54,573 nucleotides of DNA from JALYUA01 sp038229875 (GCA_038229875.1 JBBROA010000011.1:1-54573); one strand, 5' to 3'. Shown: positions 30,398 through 39,553, counted from the stretch's first letter. Numbers and translations: made by a program. The notes: a model not told the origin generated them from the sequence alone.

Positions 30398-32875
30398 ATG
30401 CGAGCCCGCGCCCTGTCCGTGGTGTTGATGGCGTCCAGCGGCTGCTTTGCCTCCGCGCAGGCCCCGGTTTCGACCCCCGAAAAGCCCCCCACGAGCTCAG
30501 CCTCGGACCGCGCCTCCGATCGCATTGTCCCGATCACCGATCGCGCGAAGGATCTGAAACGCCAGGAGGGCTTCCTTCCGTATTACTGGGACGCGCGCCG
30601 GGGGCAGCTCCTTCTCGAAGTCTCTCGCTGGAACGAAGAGCTCCTCTACGGCTCCGGCCTTGCCGGCGGCGCCGGGACTCTCGAGATCTCGCTCGACCGC
30701 GGACAGCTCGGGGAGCTCGCGCTCTGCCGGTTCGAACGCGTCGGCCCGCGCGTCCTGCTTCACCAGCGTCAGGTCTCGCACCGCAGCGTAGCCGGCGACG
30801 CGGAGCGCTCGCGCGTCGTCAGCGAATCGTTTCCGTCGGCGATCCTCGCGTCGCTGCCGATCGTGGCCGAGGAGGGCGAACGCGTCCTCGTCGACGCGAC
30901 CGCCTTTATGCTCGCGGACACGCAGGTCCTTCCGCAGCTGAAGGCGCAGAAGCTCGGCGACTGGCGGCAGGACGTGTCGCGCTCCGCGCTGAACTTCGAG
31001 CGCACCGGCGCGTTTCCGAAAAACACCGAGATCGAAGTCATCGCCACGTTCACCGCCGAGAACCCGCCGCGCAGCCTCGCGCCGGTCCTGCCGGACGGAC
31101 ACACGATGAGTCTCCGCATCCATCACACCTTTCTGAAACTGCCGGAGCCGGGGTTCGTCCCGCGGGAGCTCGACCCGCGGATCGGGTTCATCCCGCGCCG
31201 CCACCTCGACCATGCCGCGCCCTACACCGAGTCGATCGAGAAGTTCCTCGCGATGAGATGGAGGCTCGTCAAACGCGACCCCTCGGCCGCGGTTTCCGAG
31301 CCGGTCGAGCCGATCACGTACTACCTCGACCGGGGAATTCCGGAGCCCGAGCGCACCGCGATCCGTCAGGGCGCACTCTGGTGGAACCACGCGTTCGAAG
31401 ACGCGGGCTTTACGAATGCGTTCGTCCTGAAGGATCTGCCCGAGGGAGCGACATTCCTCGACGCGCGCTACTCGGGGATCGAGTGGATCAACCGGATGGA
31501 CCGCGGCTGGTCCGTCGGTGGCGCGCAGACGGACCCCCGGACCGGTGAGATCGTGCACGGGGTCGCGCGCATCGACTCCCACCGGCGGCGGACCACCTCG
31601 CGGATGTGGCAGAACCTGCGCGCTCCCGCACCGGTGGCCGCCTGCGCCGCGGATGACGCTCCCGACGTCTCCTGGCTCGCCGGCGAACCCGACCTCGACG
31701 AGCAGTCGCTCGTCCTGCAGCGGCTCGCGTACCTGTCCGCGCACGAGGTGGGGCACACGCTCGGGCTCATGCACAACTGGGCGGCGACCACGTTCGGGTG
31801 GGGCTCCGTCATGGATTACCTCGCCCCGAACATCCAGCTGAAGGACGGCCGCTTCGATCTGTCGAACGCCTACCCGAAAGACATCGGCTCCTACGACCGG
31901 CTGGTGATCCGCTGGGGATACAGCCCGGTCTCCGATCGCGCCGCCCTCGACCGCATCGTGCGCGACGGCTACGCGAAGGGGATCGTGTACCCGCTCGACT
32001 CGGACCCCCGGTGGGCGGAGTACGACTGGGGATCGGACCCCGTGCAGTGGCTCGCGACGACCGCTTCCGTGAGGCGCGTCATCCTCGAGCGGTTTGGAAC
32101 GGGGCAGTTGAAGACCGGCGAGTGGGTCTACGACCTTCAGCGTCGCTTCAACCTCGCGTACCTGTACCACCGCTTCGGCATCCAGGCGGCGCAGCAGTTC
32201 ATCGGCGGGCAGTTTCAGACCAACGCGGTCGCGGGAGATGGCCAGACCCCCGTCGCCTGGGTTCCCGCGGAAAAGCAGCGACAGGCGCTCGACCTTCTGC
32301 TCGCCGCGATCGAGCCGCAGAACCTGGACATCTCCGACCGGATCCTCTCCGCTCTCGTGCCCGCCCCTTCGGGCACGCGCGAGACGGTCGAACGGTTTGC
32401 CTCCGAGGCGGGCGACGCGTTCAGTCCGTATTCGGCGGCGAGGGCACTCGTCGGCCTCGTCGTCGATCCTCTCCTCGACTCGGAGCGCGCGGCGCGCCTG
32501 ACCTTTGCGTCGACGCGCGGCGGCCTGACGCTCGACGCGGTCGCGGCCCGCCTCGTCTCGTCGACGTGGGGCGCGGCGCCGGATCGTTCGCCGCGTCTGG
32601 CGGCGATGCGCCGTATCGCCCAGCGCGGCGTCCTCGATGCTCTTCTGGATCTCGCGAGCCGAACGGACATCGCGCCGGAGGTCCGTGCCGCGGCGGGCGC
32701 GCGGCTCCGGAGCCTCGAGCGTGAATTGAAGTCGCGCCACTCGGGGGATCCGGCCGCGGAGGCCCATTTGCGGCAGGCGGAGAGAGACATCCTGGAGTTC
32801 TTCGATCAGCCCGAGACGCGCAAGACGCGTCCGAAGAAGGTGCCTGCGCCTCCCGGCCGTCCGATCGGCTCGTGA
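30398..32875 (+). CDS. Exported zinc-dependent metalloprotease (DUF5117/DUF4953 type)
   Basis: 825 residues; ATG 30398 follows GGAGGT. A signal peptide (MRARALSVVLMASSGCFASA) precedes an N-terminal DUF5118/5117-like region (DRAKDLKRQEGFLPYYWD). The metzincin-type site is HEVGHTLGLMHN at His449, followed by the Met-turn-like SVMDYLAP about 22 residues later. The C-terminal 250 residues are helical and belong to the DUF4953 part. The family degrades proteins in the periplasm or outside and is abundant in Bacteroidota and Acidobacteriota. A DUF885 peptidase follows after 22 bp on the same strand, so the two are probably one operon for external protein use. Confidence 0.93.
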   Translation: MRARALSVVLMASSGCFASAQAPVSTPEKPPTSSASDRASDRIVPITDRAKDLKRQEGFLPYYWDARRGQLLLEVSRWNEELLYGSGLAGGAGTLEISLDRGQLGELALCRFERVGPRVLLHQRQVSHRSVAGDAERSRVVSESFPSAILASLPIVAEEGERVLVDATAFMLADTQVLPQLKAQKLGDWRQDVSRSALNFERTGAFPKNTEIEVIATFTAENPPRSLAPVLPDGHTMSLRIHHTFLKLPEPGFVPRELDPRIGFIPRRHLDHAAPYTESIEKFLAMRWRLVKRDPSAAVSEPVEPITYYLDRGIPEPERTAIRQGALWWNHAFEDAGFTNAFVLKDLPEGATFLDARYSGIEWINRMDRGWSVGGAQTDPRTGEIVHGVARIDSHRRRTTSRMWQNLRAPAPVAACAADDAPDVSWLAGEPDLDEQSLVLQRLAYLSAHEVGHTLGLMHNWAATTFGWGSVMDYLAPNIQLKDGRFDLSNAYPKDIGSYDRLVIRWGYSPVSDRAALDRIVRDGYAKGIVYPLDSDPRWAEYDWGSDPVQWLATTASVRRVILERFGTGQLKTGEWVYDLQRRFNLAYLYHRFGIQAAQQFIGGQFQTNAVAGDGQTPVAWVPAEKQRQALDLLLAAIEPQNLDISDRILSALVPAPSGTRETVERFASEAGDAFSPYSAARALVGLVVDPLLDSERAARLTFASTRGGLTLDAVAARLVSSTWGAAPDRSPRLAAMRRIAQRGVLDALLDLASRTDIAPEVRAAAGARLRSLERELKSRHSGDPAAEAHLRQAERDILEFFDQPETRKTRPKKVPAPPGRPIGS

Positions 32876-32897
32876 GCGCCGAAGCTCAACCGTGGTG

Positions 32898-34598
32898 ATG
32901 CGAACGGCTGCCCTCGTCCTGGTGTTGGCCGCGTCGAGCCTTGCGGCGCCCGCCGTACGCGGCGACGAGCTGCAGACCATCTCGCGCGACTTCTGGCGCT
33001 GGCGCGCGGCCAATCAGCCGGTGACCGGCGACGATATTCCGCGTCTGGACCGGCCGGCCGACTGGGCGCCGGACTGGACCCGCGCGGCGGTCGACCGGCG
33101 GCGCGCCGAGGTCGCGGCGTTCGAATCGCGGCTCGAGAGGATCGACGCGTCCGGCCTCCCCGTCTCCTGGCAGGTCGATCGCCGCCTCCTCCGGTCCGCT
33201 TTCGCGCGCGTCCGATGGGAGCTCGACGTCGAGCGCGGGTGGGAACGCAACGCGATGTTTTACGTGGATCAGACTGTCGGCGCGGTCCTCGACGCGCTGC
33301 TCGAACCGCCGCCCTTTTCAAAGGGGCGGGCGGCGCAGATCTCCCGCCGACTCGCGAGCATCCCGGCAACAGTCGAGAGCGCGAAGGGAAATCTCCGACT
33401 CGCGCAGGGCCCGTTCGCCCGCCTGGCGATCGCAAGCCTCGAAGGCATCCGCGAGCGGCTTTCCTCTTCCGTCCGTGAGCTGAAACCCCTCCTTCCTGCG
33501 GGCACGGGCGCCGATATCGATCCCGCCGCCGCGCGCGCGATCGCCGCCCTCGAGAACTACCGGGAGTGGCTCGGCAACCGGCTGCCCGCTCTGCGAGAGC
33601 AGACGTCGGTTGGACGCGAGGCTTACGTCTCTTTCCTGAGGAACGTGGCTCTGCTTCCGTTCACGCCGGAGGAGCTGGTCGCGATGGGCCGCCAGGAGTG
33701 GGCCCGATCGGTCGCCCGCGAGACTCACGAGGAAGCGCGCAACGCCGGACTGCCCGCTCCCGCCATGGCGCCGGACCAGGCGGCTCAGATCGCGAGCCTC
33801 GATCGAGCCGAGGCGGCCACGCGCCGATTTCTCGAGGATAAGAACCTGCTGACAGTCCCGTCGTCGGTCCGGCGCTATCGGGAGCTTCCCCTGCCCGCCT
33901 ACCTCGCGCCGCTGTCCTCAGTCGGAGAGCTCGACGACCTGACTTCGGAAACCCGCCGCGCACAGCCCGCCGTGCGCTACATCCCCCGACCCGAGCCGTC
34001 GCTCGGCTTTTTCGCCCGCTCGATGGCGCGCGATCCCCGGCCCATCCTCGTCCACGAGGGCGTACCCGGCCATGCGTTCCAGCTCGCTCTGTCGTGGTCG
34101 CATGAAGACCCGGTGCGTCGGGGCTACTACGACTCCTCCGCGAACGAGGGAATCGCGTTCTACGCCGAAGAGATGATGCTCGACGCGGGATTTTTTGATG
34201 ACAGCCCGCGGGTCCGCGAGACGATCGCGAGCTTCCTGCGCCTGCGCGCCCTCCGCGTGGAAGTCGACGTGCGGCTGGCGCTCGGAGATTTCTCGATCGA
34301 GCAGGCGGCCGAGTATCTGGCCCGCACCGTCCCGATGGATCCGGGGACGGCGCGCGCAGAGGCCGCGGCGTTTGCGTCGACGCCGGGCCAGGCGATCAGC
34401 TACGAAATCGGAAAGCTGCAGATCCTGCATTTCCTGGCGGACGCCCGGCGGGCTCAGGGAGAGAAGTTTTCGCTCCGGGCGTTCCACGATTTTCTCTGGA
34501 AGAACGGCAATGTTCCGATCGCGCTGCAGAGGTGGGAGCTTCTGGGTCTTCGCGACGAGCTTGATCTTCTCGACAAGCCCGCGGACCGGAAGCGCTGA
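32898..34598 (+). CDS. Exported DUF885-family peptidase-like protein
   Basis: 566 residues from ATG 32898 (GTG codons at 32892 and 32895 add two residues). Signal peptide MRTAALVLVLAASSLAAPAV. All-helical sequence; the zinc-like signature is HEGVPGHAFQ with NEGIAFYAEEMM downstream (HExxxxH and a Glu), diagnostic of DUF885 and shared with carboxypeptidase-like gluzincins. The substrate is unknown, probably small peptides or dipeptides. It is the second gene of the metalloprotease pair and has no strong ribosome-binding site, which suggests coupling to the upstream gene. It converges with the PLP decarboxylase gene, 10 bp away. Confidence 0.9.
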   Translation: MRTAALVLVLAASSLAAPAVRGDELQTISRDFWRWRAANQPVTGDDIPRLDRPADWAPDWTRAAVDRRRAEVAAFESRLERIDASGLPVSWQVDRRLLRSAFARVRWELDVERGWERNAMFYVDQTVGAVLDALLEPPPFSKGRAAQISRRLASIPATVESAKGNLRLAQGPFARLAIASLEGIRERLSSSVRELKPLLPAGTGADIDPAAARAIAALENYREWLGNRLPALREQTSVGREAYVSFLRNVALLPFTPEELVAMGRQEWARSVARETHEEARNAGLPAPAMAPDQAAQIASLDRAEAATRRFLEDKNLLTVPSSVRRYRELPLPAYLAPLSSVGELDDLTSETRRAQPAVRYIPRPEPSLGFFARSMARDPRPILVHEGVPGHAFQLALSWSHEDPVRRGYYDSSANEGIAFYAEEMMLDAGFFDDSPRVRETIASFLRLRALRVEVDVRLALGDFSIEQAAEYLARTVPMDPGTARAEAAAFASTPGQAISYEIGKLQILHFLADARRAQGEKFSLRAFHDFLWKNGNVPIALQRWELLGLRDELDLLDKPADRKR

Positions 34599-34608
34599 GT
34601 CGGTCCCC

Positions 34609-36024
34609 TCAGACCTCCGCGATCGCGGCACGTATGTCTTCGAGCCCCTGCTCCATCCGGTCGAGGTGCGTCCGGAAGGACAGAACGCAGATCCGGATCG
34701 CGAAGCGGCCGTTTAATTTCGTGCCGGTCAGGTACACGCGGGCGCGGGCGTTGACTCGATCCATCAGGTCGCCGTTCAACGCGTCGAGTGCGGCGTCCGA
34801 AAGGCCGGCGCGGGAGAGCCGGAAAGCCAGCGTCGAGAGCTGAGGCTCAGCCAGGATCTCGACACCCGGGATCCGGGCAAGCTCGCCGGCAGCCCAGGCC
34901 GCGAGATCGAGCTTCTCGTCCAGGTTCGTGCGGAAGACCCCGATCCCGTGCATCTTGATCGGCAGCCAGACCCGCAGGCCTCTCCAATCGCGGGAAAGCT
35001 CCGGCGAGAGAAGAGTGAAGTCGGCGAGGTCTGACGCCTCCTGCATGCGGGGCAGATAGTCCGCGGACAGCGCATGCGCGCGCTTCAAAGTCTCGGGGTC
35101 GCGGACGAGAAGCGATCCGTTCCCATACGGAAGAAAAAGGCTCTTGTGCGGGTCGAGCACCACCGAGTCCGAGCGCTCGATTCCGGCGAGGCGCCGGCGG
35201 CCTCGTTCCGTCATCGCGAAGAATCCGCCGTACGCAGCGTCCGTGTGAAACCAGAGCCTCTGGGCGGCGGCGAAGTCCGCGATCGCGTTCAGGTCGTCGA
35301 CGGCTCCGGTGTTTGTGGTTCCCGCATTCCCGACGATGAAGAACGGCGACAGACCTGCCGCGCGATCCTCGGCGACTCTTGCGGCCAGCGCATCCAGCCG
35401 GATGCGAAACCGCGAATCTGACGGCACCTCCCGGACGTTCCCCTCGGGGAATCCCGCCAGGCTCGCCGCCTTCTGGATCGAGTGGTGCGTCTGGTCCGAC
35501 ATGTATAGGGTCCCGGACCGAAAATCGTCCGGCAGGCGGTCCCTCCGAGCCGCGACGATCGCCGAAAAATTCGAGAGAGAGCCTCCTGTCGTGAGGATCC
35601 CGCCGGCGGTCGCGGGATATCCGACGATCTCGCAGAACCACCGAACGACGTTCGCCTCGATCTGGGCGAGGCCCGGGGCGGCGGCAAAGACGCCTACGTA
35701 GCGGTTGGTCGCGTCCGCGATCAGGTCCGCCACCGCCGAGTGAGGGAGGCCGCCCCCCGGGATGTACGCGAGGTACCCGGGGCCCGCGGTGTTGAAGCTC
35801 CGCGGGATCACGGTCGTGAACAGGAGATCCAGAAGCTCTTCGGCCGCCGCGCCCGTTTCGGGGAGAGGCTCGCGCAGCGAGCGCGCGAGTCTCGCCGGAT
35901 CACGAGTGTCGGCGGAAGGCTGCGACGGAAGCGAGGCAATGTGCTCCACGATGCGCCGCGCCGCCGAATCGATGAGCGCGCGCAGCGGCTCGCCAGCGAG
36001 CTCGAGGGATCGGTCTTCCTTCAA
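34609..36024 (-). CDS. PLP-dependent group II (aromatic-L-amino-acid type) decarboxylase
   Basis: 471 residues. The group II decarboxylase fold carries YLAYIPGGGLPHSAVADLI, TTGGSLSNFSAI, HHSIQKAA (stacking His), GNAGTTNTGAVDD, FHTDAAYGGF (Asp for the pyridine nitrogen) and the Schiff-base Lys in DPHKSLFLPYG. Close relatives decarboxylate tyrosine, tryptophan, dopa or glutamate, and a few act as aldehyde-forming synthases; the substrate here is not predictable. The start overlaps the stop of the upstream acyltransferase gene by 4 bp (ATGA), an uncommon pairing that suggests an amine or amino-lipid product. No amino-acid transporter is adjacent. Confidence 0.88.
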   Translation of the reverse strand: MKEDRSLELAGEPLRALIDSAARRIVEHIASLPSQPSADTRDPARLARSLREPLPETGAAAEELLDLLFTTVIPRSFNTAGPGYLAYIPGGGLPHSAVADLIADATNRYVGVFAAAPGLAQIEANVVRWFCEIVGYPATAGGILTTGGSLSNFSAIVAARRDRLPDDFRSGTLYMSDQTHHSIQKAASLAGFPEGNVREVPSDSRFRIRLDALAARVAEDRAAGLSPFFIVGNAGTTNTGAVDDLNAIADFAAAQRLWFHTDAAYGGFFAMTERGRRRLAGIERSDSVVLDPHKSLFLPYGNGSLLVRDPETLKRAHALSADYLPRMQEASDLADFTLLSPELSRDWRGLRVWLPIKMHGIGVFRTNLDEKLDLAAWAAGELARIPGVEILAEPQLSTLAFRLSRAGLSDAALDALNGDLMDRVNARARVYLTGTKLNGRFAIRICVLSFRTHLDRMEQGLEDIRAAIAEV

Positions 36025-36767
36025 CGGGACTCCGACGCCATCGCATCCAGCGCTTCCTGCATGCGCTCTCGCACGCGCGCGGACAGACCCGGGACGTCGG
36101 CCGGAGAGAGGCCTTCCGTCGAAACAGGCTCCAGCACGCGCACCCGCAGGCGGCCAGGGCGGGCGAGTCGGCGCTTCGTGTCGGCGATGGCGGTCAGCGG
36201 CTCGGCCACGACCGGGACCACCGGCGCCTGCGCCGCAATCGCCAGGCGGAAGGCGCCGCTCTTGAAAGGCAGGAGGCGGGTGTCATGGTTGCGGTGCCCC
36301 TCGGGCATGAACCACACCGCGATTTTTTCCGTCCGCATCGTCTGGGCGGCGGCCTCGAGCGAGGCGAGGGCGCTGCGGGCGTGGGCGCGGTCGATGATCA
36401 GGTTGCCGGAGAGGCGGTAGAACCAGCCGAACACGGGGATCTTTCCGATCTCCCGTTTTCCGGCGGAGACGGTGCGCGGCGGGAAGATCGATCCGAACGT
36501 GACCACGTCGAGAAAGCTCTGATGGTTCCCGACGATGACGCACGGGCGGAGGTCCCGCAGCCGTTCGGAGCGGTCCGGCTCGACGCTCCAGCCCATCACG
36601 CGCGTCAGGCCGCGGCAGAACACCCGCCCGAACCAGTAGAGCGTCTGGCGATTTCCCGGAGAGACGAGCAGCCAGAGGGTGCCGGCGCCGGAGCAGAGAA
36701 TGAACCAGGCGCCGCCGAAAACGCATCCAAAGTAGTAGGCGAGCCGCTTTTTCAGATCAAACCGCAC
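36021..36767 (-). CDS. PlsC-family 1-acyl-glycerol-phosphate acyltransferase
   Basis: 248 residues. One or two N-terminal membrane segments (GCVFGGAWFILCSGAGTLWL), then the acyltransferase motifs: NHQSFLD (the NHX4D catalytic pair), GKREIGKIPVFGWF, FMPEGHRNHDTRLLPFKSGAF (in place of FPEGTRS...FKKGAF) and APVVPVV. It should acylate a lysophosphatidate-like acceptor in the inner membrane. The PEGH variant in place of PEGT is unusual and may reflect another acceptor. It is translationally coupled to the PLP decarboxylase gene downstream. Confidence 0.85.
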   Translation of the reverse strand: MRFDLKKRLAYYFGCVFGGAWFILCSGAGTLWLLVSPGNRQTLYWFGRVFCRGLTRVMGWSVEPDRSERLRDLRPCVIVGNHQSFLDVVTFGSIFPPRTVSAGKREIGKIPVFGWFYRLSGNLIIDRAHARSALASLEAAAQTMRTEKIAVWFMPEGHRNHDTRLLPFKSGAFRLAIAAQAPVVPVVAEPLTAIADTKRRLARPGRLRVRVLEPVSTEGLSPADVPGLSARVRERMQEALDAMASESR

Positions 36768-36832
36768 GCCGCGCCGCCTTCTGTCTCGCGCCTCGCCTCG
36801 GTTCGCCCTCTAGCGGTTGCATCCCGGCTCGC

Positions 36833-37915
36833 CTAGGCGGTCGTCTGCCAGTTGTCGCGCCCGCCGACCGGTGGCACCCACTGGGGCAGGGGCATCAGCA
36901 GGTGTCGCGAAAGAGCGTCGACGTAGGGCTCGTACATCGCGATCAACCGGCGCAGCCGCTCTTCGACGTCCGGATCCGACTTCAAGGCCATGCCGGCGCC
37001 CTGCATGACTTCTTTCAACCGCGCCAGGTCGCCTGGTGGGAGGCGTTCCTGCGCGTGCAGGTTCGGCTCCAGATGAAAGACCCGACTCATGTCTGCGACC
37101 GCATGCCGCGCCATGGCAAAGGTCAGTCGCGCCGACCGGAGCGGTCCCTTCTCGACGCCGGCGATGATGAGGGAGCAGACGTCGAGAACGGTCGTCATGG
37201 CCGCCACCCAGGACTGGTTGTCGTGCTGCGAGCGGTAGAAGGCGAGCACCGGGAACGAAATGTGCGTCTCAAGAAGGTCCGCCGACCAGACGTCCCAGTC
37301 GTGCAGGAGGTCTCCGAGATCCTCGCCGCGCCCCGGATCCCCCGCGTGCCGGCGGATCAGCTCGGCCGCCGTCGGCGGAGATCCCGCGCGGGCGTCGAGC
37401 AGCGCGATGTTCGTCTCACGCCGGGAGAACGCCTGCGAGAGGGTCGGCAGGTACCCGACGACGAGCGCGAGAAACCCGAACCCCGTCCCGCTCTCGATGA
37501 AAGCGAGCATGCGCCCGGTCGTCGTGGACGGCGAAACGTCGCCGAGGCCGAGCGTCACGAGAGTCGTCCCGGAGAAATAGAGGTCCGCGGCGAACCCGTG
37601 CATGCCTTCGGGCATTTTTAGTTGAGTCCCGAACCCCCAATGGATCAGCGCGAAGCCGAACACGAGGGCGAGCGCCCAGGTCACCAGCAGAAGAAGCAGC
37701 GACAGCGGGCCGAAGATGGAGAGGAAATTCTCGCGCGGGTTGCCGGCCCGGCGGCGGAGGCCGAGCGACCGCCAGGGCAACCAGGTCGCAACGTAGAACA
37801 GCCGCGTGATCCTGAACTTGCGGGAGACCCGGCGGGGAAGCACGATCGTCTCGAAGGCGTCCCAGAGGACAGTCAGAATCAGGAGGACGCCGCCGGAAAT
37901 GGCTACAACGGGCAT
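36833..37915 (-). CDS. Two-helix potassium-channel-like membrane protein
   Basis: 360 residues from ATG 37915 (earlier starts would run into the promoter region of sthA). One membrane helix (VVAISGGVLLILTVLWDAFE) is followed by a basic stretch. The pore module then has helix LLLLVTWALALVFGFALIHW, pore loop TLVTLGLGDVSPST and a last helix (FGFLALVVGYLP). The selectivity-filter-like TLGLGD differs from the canonical TVGYGD. A soluble C-terminal domain of about 180 residues follows (LLHDWDVWSADLLETHI, YEPYVDALSRHLLMPLPQW), helical and of unknown fold. The family is found as single-pore-domain K+ channels, but ion selectivity is uncertain because of the altered filter. It is divergent from sthA across 46 bp. 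Confidence 0.8.
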   Translation of the reverse strand: MPVVAISGGVLLILTVLWDAFETIVLPRRVSRKFRITRLFYVATWLPWRSLGLRRRAGNPRENFLSIFGPLSLLLLLVTWALALVFGFALIHWGFGTQLKMPEGMHGFAADLYFSGTTLVTLGLGDVSPSTTTGRMLAFIESGTGFGFLALVVGYLPTLSQAFSRRETNIALLDARAGSPPTAAELIRRHAGDPGRGEDLGDLLHDWDVWSADLLETHISFPVLAFYRSQHDNQSWVAAMTTVLDVCSLIIAGVEKGPLRSARLTFAMARHAVADMSRVFHLEPNLHAQERLPPGDLARLKEVMQGAGMALKSDPDVEERLRRLIAMYEPYVDALSRHLLMPLPQWVPPVGGRDNWQTTA

Positions 37916-37961
37916 GAAGAGCGCCGAATCTATCGCACGCGGGGGCGGGTAGACTCCCGCG

Positions 37962-39392
37962 ATGCCCGCCTTCGACCTTCTCGTGATCGGCACCGGTCCG
38001 GCGGGACAGCGGGCCGCGATCCAGGCGGCCAAGCTCGGAAAGAGGGTGGCGATCTGCGAAAAGCGGTCCGCCGTCGGCGGTGTCTGCATCAACACGGGGA
38101 CGATTCCTTCCAAGACCTTCCGCGAAGCGGTCCTGTACCTGACCGGGTTCCTTCACCGCGACGCCTACGGCTCCGCCTGCCTCTCCAACGAGGCGATGAC
38201 GATGGACGATCTTCTCGCCCGATGTGAAAAGGTGATCGCCCGCGAAACCGACGTGATCCGGGATCAGTTGAGGCGCAATGGGGTCACCGTGCTGGCAGGC
38301 GCCGCCTCTTTCGCGGATCCGCACCGGCTGGTCGTCCAGTCGCCCGCGGGCAGCCAGGAGGTCACCGCGGAGTTCGTCGTCATCGCCACCGGGACCTCGC
38401 CGACAGAGCCGCCCGGAGTGACGATCGACGGCGAAACGGTGATCACCTCGGACGGGATTCTCGCGCTGAAGTCCATTCCCAAGACGATGACCGTCGTCGG
38501 GGGAGGGGTCGTCGGAACCGAGTATGCGTCCATGTTCGCGGCGCTCGGGGTGGAAGTCACGCTCGTGGACAAGCGGCCGCGACTCCTCGAATTCGTCGAT
38601 GCGGAGATCGCCGAGGCGCTCGCTTACAAGATGCGCGACATGGATTGCACCCTGCGCCTCGGGGAAGACGTCGCGTCCGTCGAGGTCGAGAGGCCGCATC
38701 GCGCCGTGGCGACTCTGAAGTCGGGGAAAAAGATCATCTCCGAGCTGCTGCTTTATTCGATCGGCCGCGTCGGCGCGACGTCGGAGCTGAACCTGCCAGC
38801 CGCGGGGCTCGGCACCGACGAACGGGGCAGGATCGTGGTGGACGACCAGTACCGCACCGCGGTCCCCCACATCTTCGCCGCAGGCGACGTGATCGGATTC
38901 CCCTCGCTCGCCTCGACGTCGATGGAGCAGGGCCGCATCGCCGCGTGCGCGGCCTTCGGCGTGCGTGCCAAGTCGATGCCGCATCTCTTTCCCTACGGAA
39001 TCTATTCGGTGCCCGAGATCTCGATGGTCGGCCCGAACGAGGAGGAGCTCACCCAGGCCGGCGTGTCCTACGAGATCGGCATCTCGCGCTACCGGGAGAT
39101 CGCGCGCGGAGCGATCCTCGGGGATTCGTATGGCCTGCTGAAAATCCTTTTTCACCGGGAGACACGGAAATTCCTCGCCGTGCACATCATCGGGTCCGCC
39201 GCGACGGAGCTCGTCCACATCGGCCAGGCGGTGCTCGCCTTCGAGGGAACGATCGATTACTTCGTCGACAACGTCTTCAACTATCCGACCTTCGCGGAGT
39301 GCTACAAGGTCGCCGCGCTCGACGGGTACAACAAGATCGGGCCGCCTCCGGGGGAGGCGATGCCGCCCGGGACCACGGGCCGAAAGACGTGA
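37962..39392 (+). CDS. sthA: Si-specific soluble pyridine nucleotide transhydrogenase
   Basis: 476 residues. FAD-binding GTGPAGQRAAIQAAKLG, the active-site loop GGVCINTGTIPSKT, NAD-binding VVGGGVVGTEYASMF, FAD ribityl motif IFAAGDVIGFPSLA, and a C-terminal dimer domain with VHIIGSAATELVHIGQ. In lipoamide dehydrogenase relatives two cysteines span CxxxxC; here only one Cys is present in the loop, with Thr at the second position, as expected for SthA. The enzyme moves hydride between NADH and NADPH to balance the pools. It stands alone, divergent from the channel gene and followed by tandem and dispersed repeats. Confidence 0.9.
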   Translation: MPAFDLLVIGTGPAGQRAAIQAAKLGKRVAICEKRSAVGGVCINTGTIPSKTFREAVLYLTGFLHRDAYGSACLSNEAMTMDDLLARCEKVIARETDVIRDQLRRNGVTVLAGAASFADPHRLVVQSPAGSQEVTAEFVVIATGTSPTEPPGVTIDGETVITSDGILALKSIPKTMTVVGGGVVGTEYASMFAALGVEVTLVDKRPRLLEFVDAEIAEALAYKMRDMDCTLRLGEDVASVEVERPHRAVATLKSGKKIISELLLYSIGRVGATSELNLPAAGLGTDERGRIVVDDQYRTAVPHIFAAGDVIGFPSLASTSMEQGRIAACAAFGVRAKSMPHLFPYGIYSVPEISMVGPNEEELTQAGVSYEIGISRYREIARGAILGDSYGLLKILFHRETRKFLAVHIIGSAATELVHIGQAVLAFEGTIDYFVDNVFNYPTFAECYKVAALDGYNKIGPPPGEAMPPGTTGRKT

Positions 39393-39401
39393 GGGTTTAG
39401 T

Positions 39402-39419
39402 CGATTGCCGATTGCCGAT
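39402..39419. repeat. Heptamer tandem repeat (CGATTGC x2.5)
   Basis: Just after the sthA stop: CGATTGC twice plus CGAT. It forms part of the 161-bp repeat-rich spacer 39393-39553. Confidence 0.55.
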
Positions 39420-39422
39420 CCG

Positions 39423-39470
39423 TTGACCGCGAAGCACCGCGGCCGTCTCGCTCCTGCTGGCCGCTCAGCT
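39423..39470. repeat. Dispersed intergenic repeat, copy A
   Basis: Begins TTGACCGCGAAGCACCGCGG and ends GGCCGCTCAGCT. It aligns base for base over most of its length with copy B 73 bp further on and is related to copy C at 16728. It has no coding frame. Confidence 0.7.
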
Positions 39471-39473
39471 TCT

Positions 39474-39492
39474 CGATTCGCGATTCGCGATT
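39474..39492. repeat. Heptamer tandem repeat (CGATTCG x2.7)
   Basis: CGATTCG twice plus CGATT, placed between copies A and B of the dispersed repeat. Confidence 0.55.
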
Positions 39493-39495
39493 GAG

Positions 39496-39547
39496 TTGAC
39501 CGCGGAGTACCGCGGCCGTCTCGCTTCCGTTGGTCGCTCGGCTCCCG
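39496..39547. repeat. Dispersed intergenic repeat, copy B
   Basis: Begins TTGACCGCGGAGTACCGCGG and ends TGGTCGCTCGGCTCCCG. The last 17 bases are identical to the end of copy C at 16.7 kb. It ends 6 bp before the SDR stop. Confidence 0.7.
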
Positions 39548-39553
39548 ACCCGA

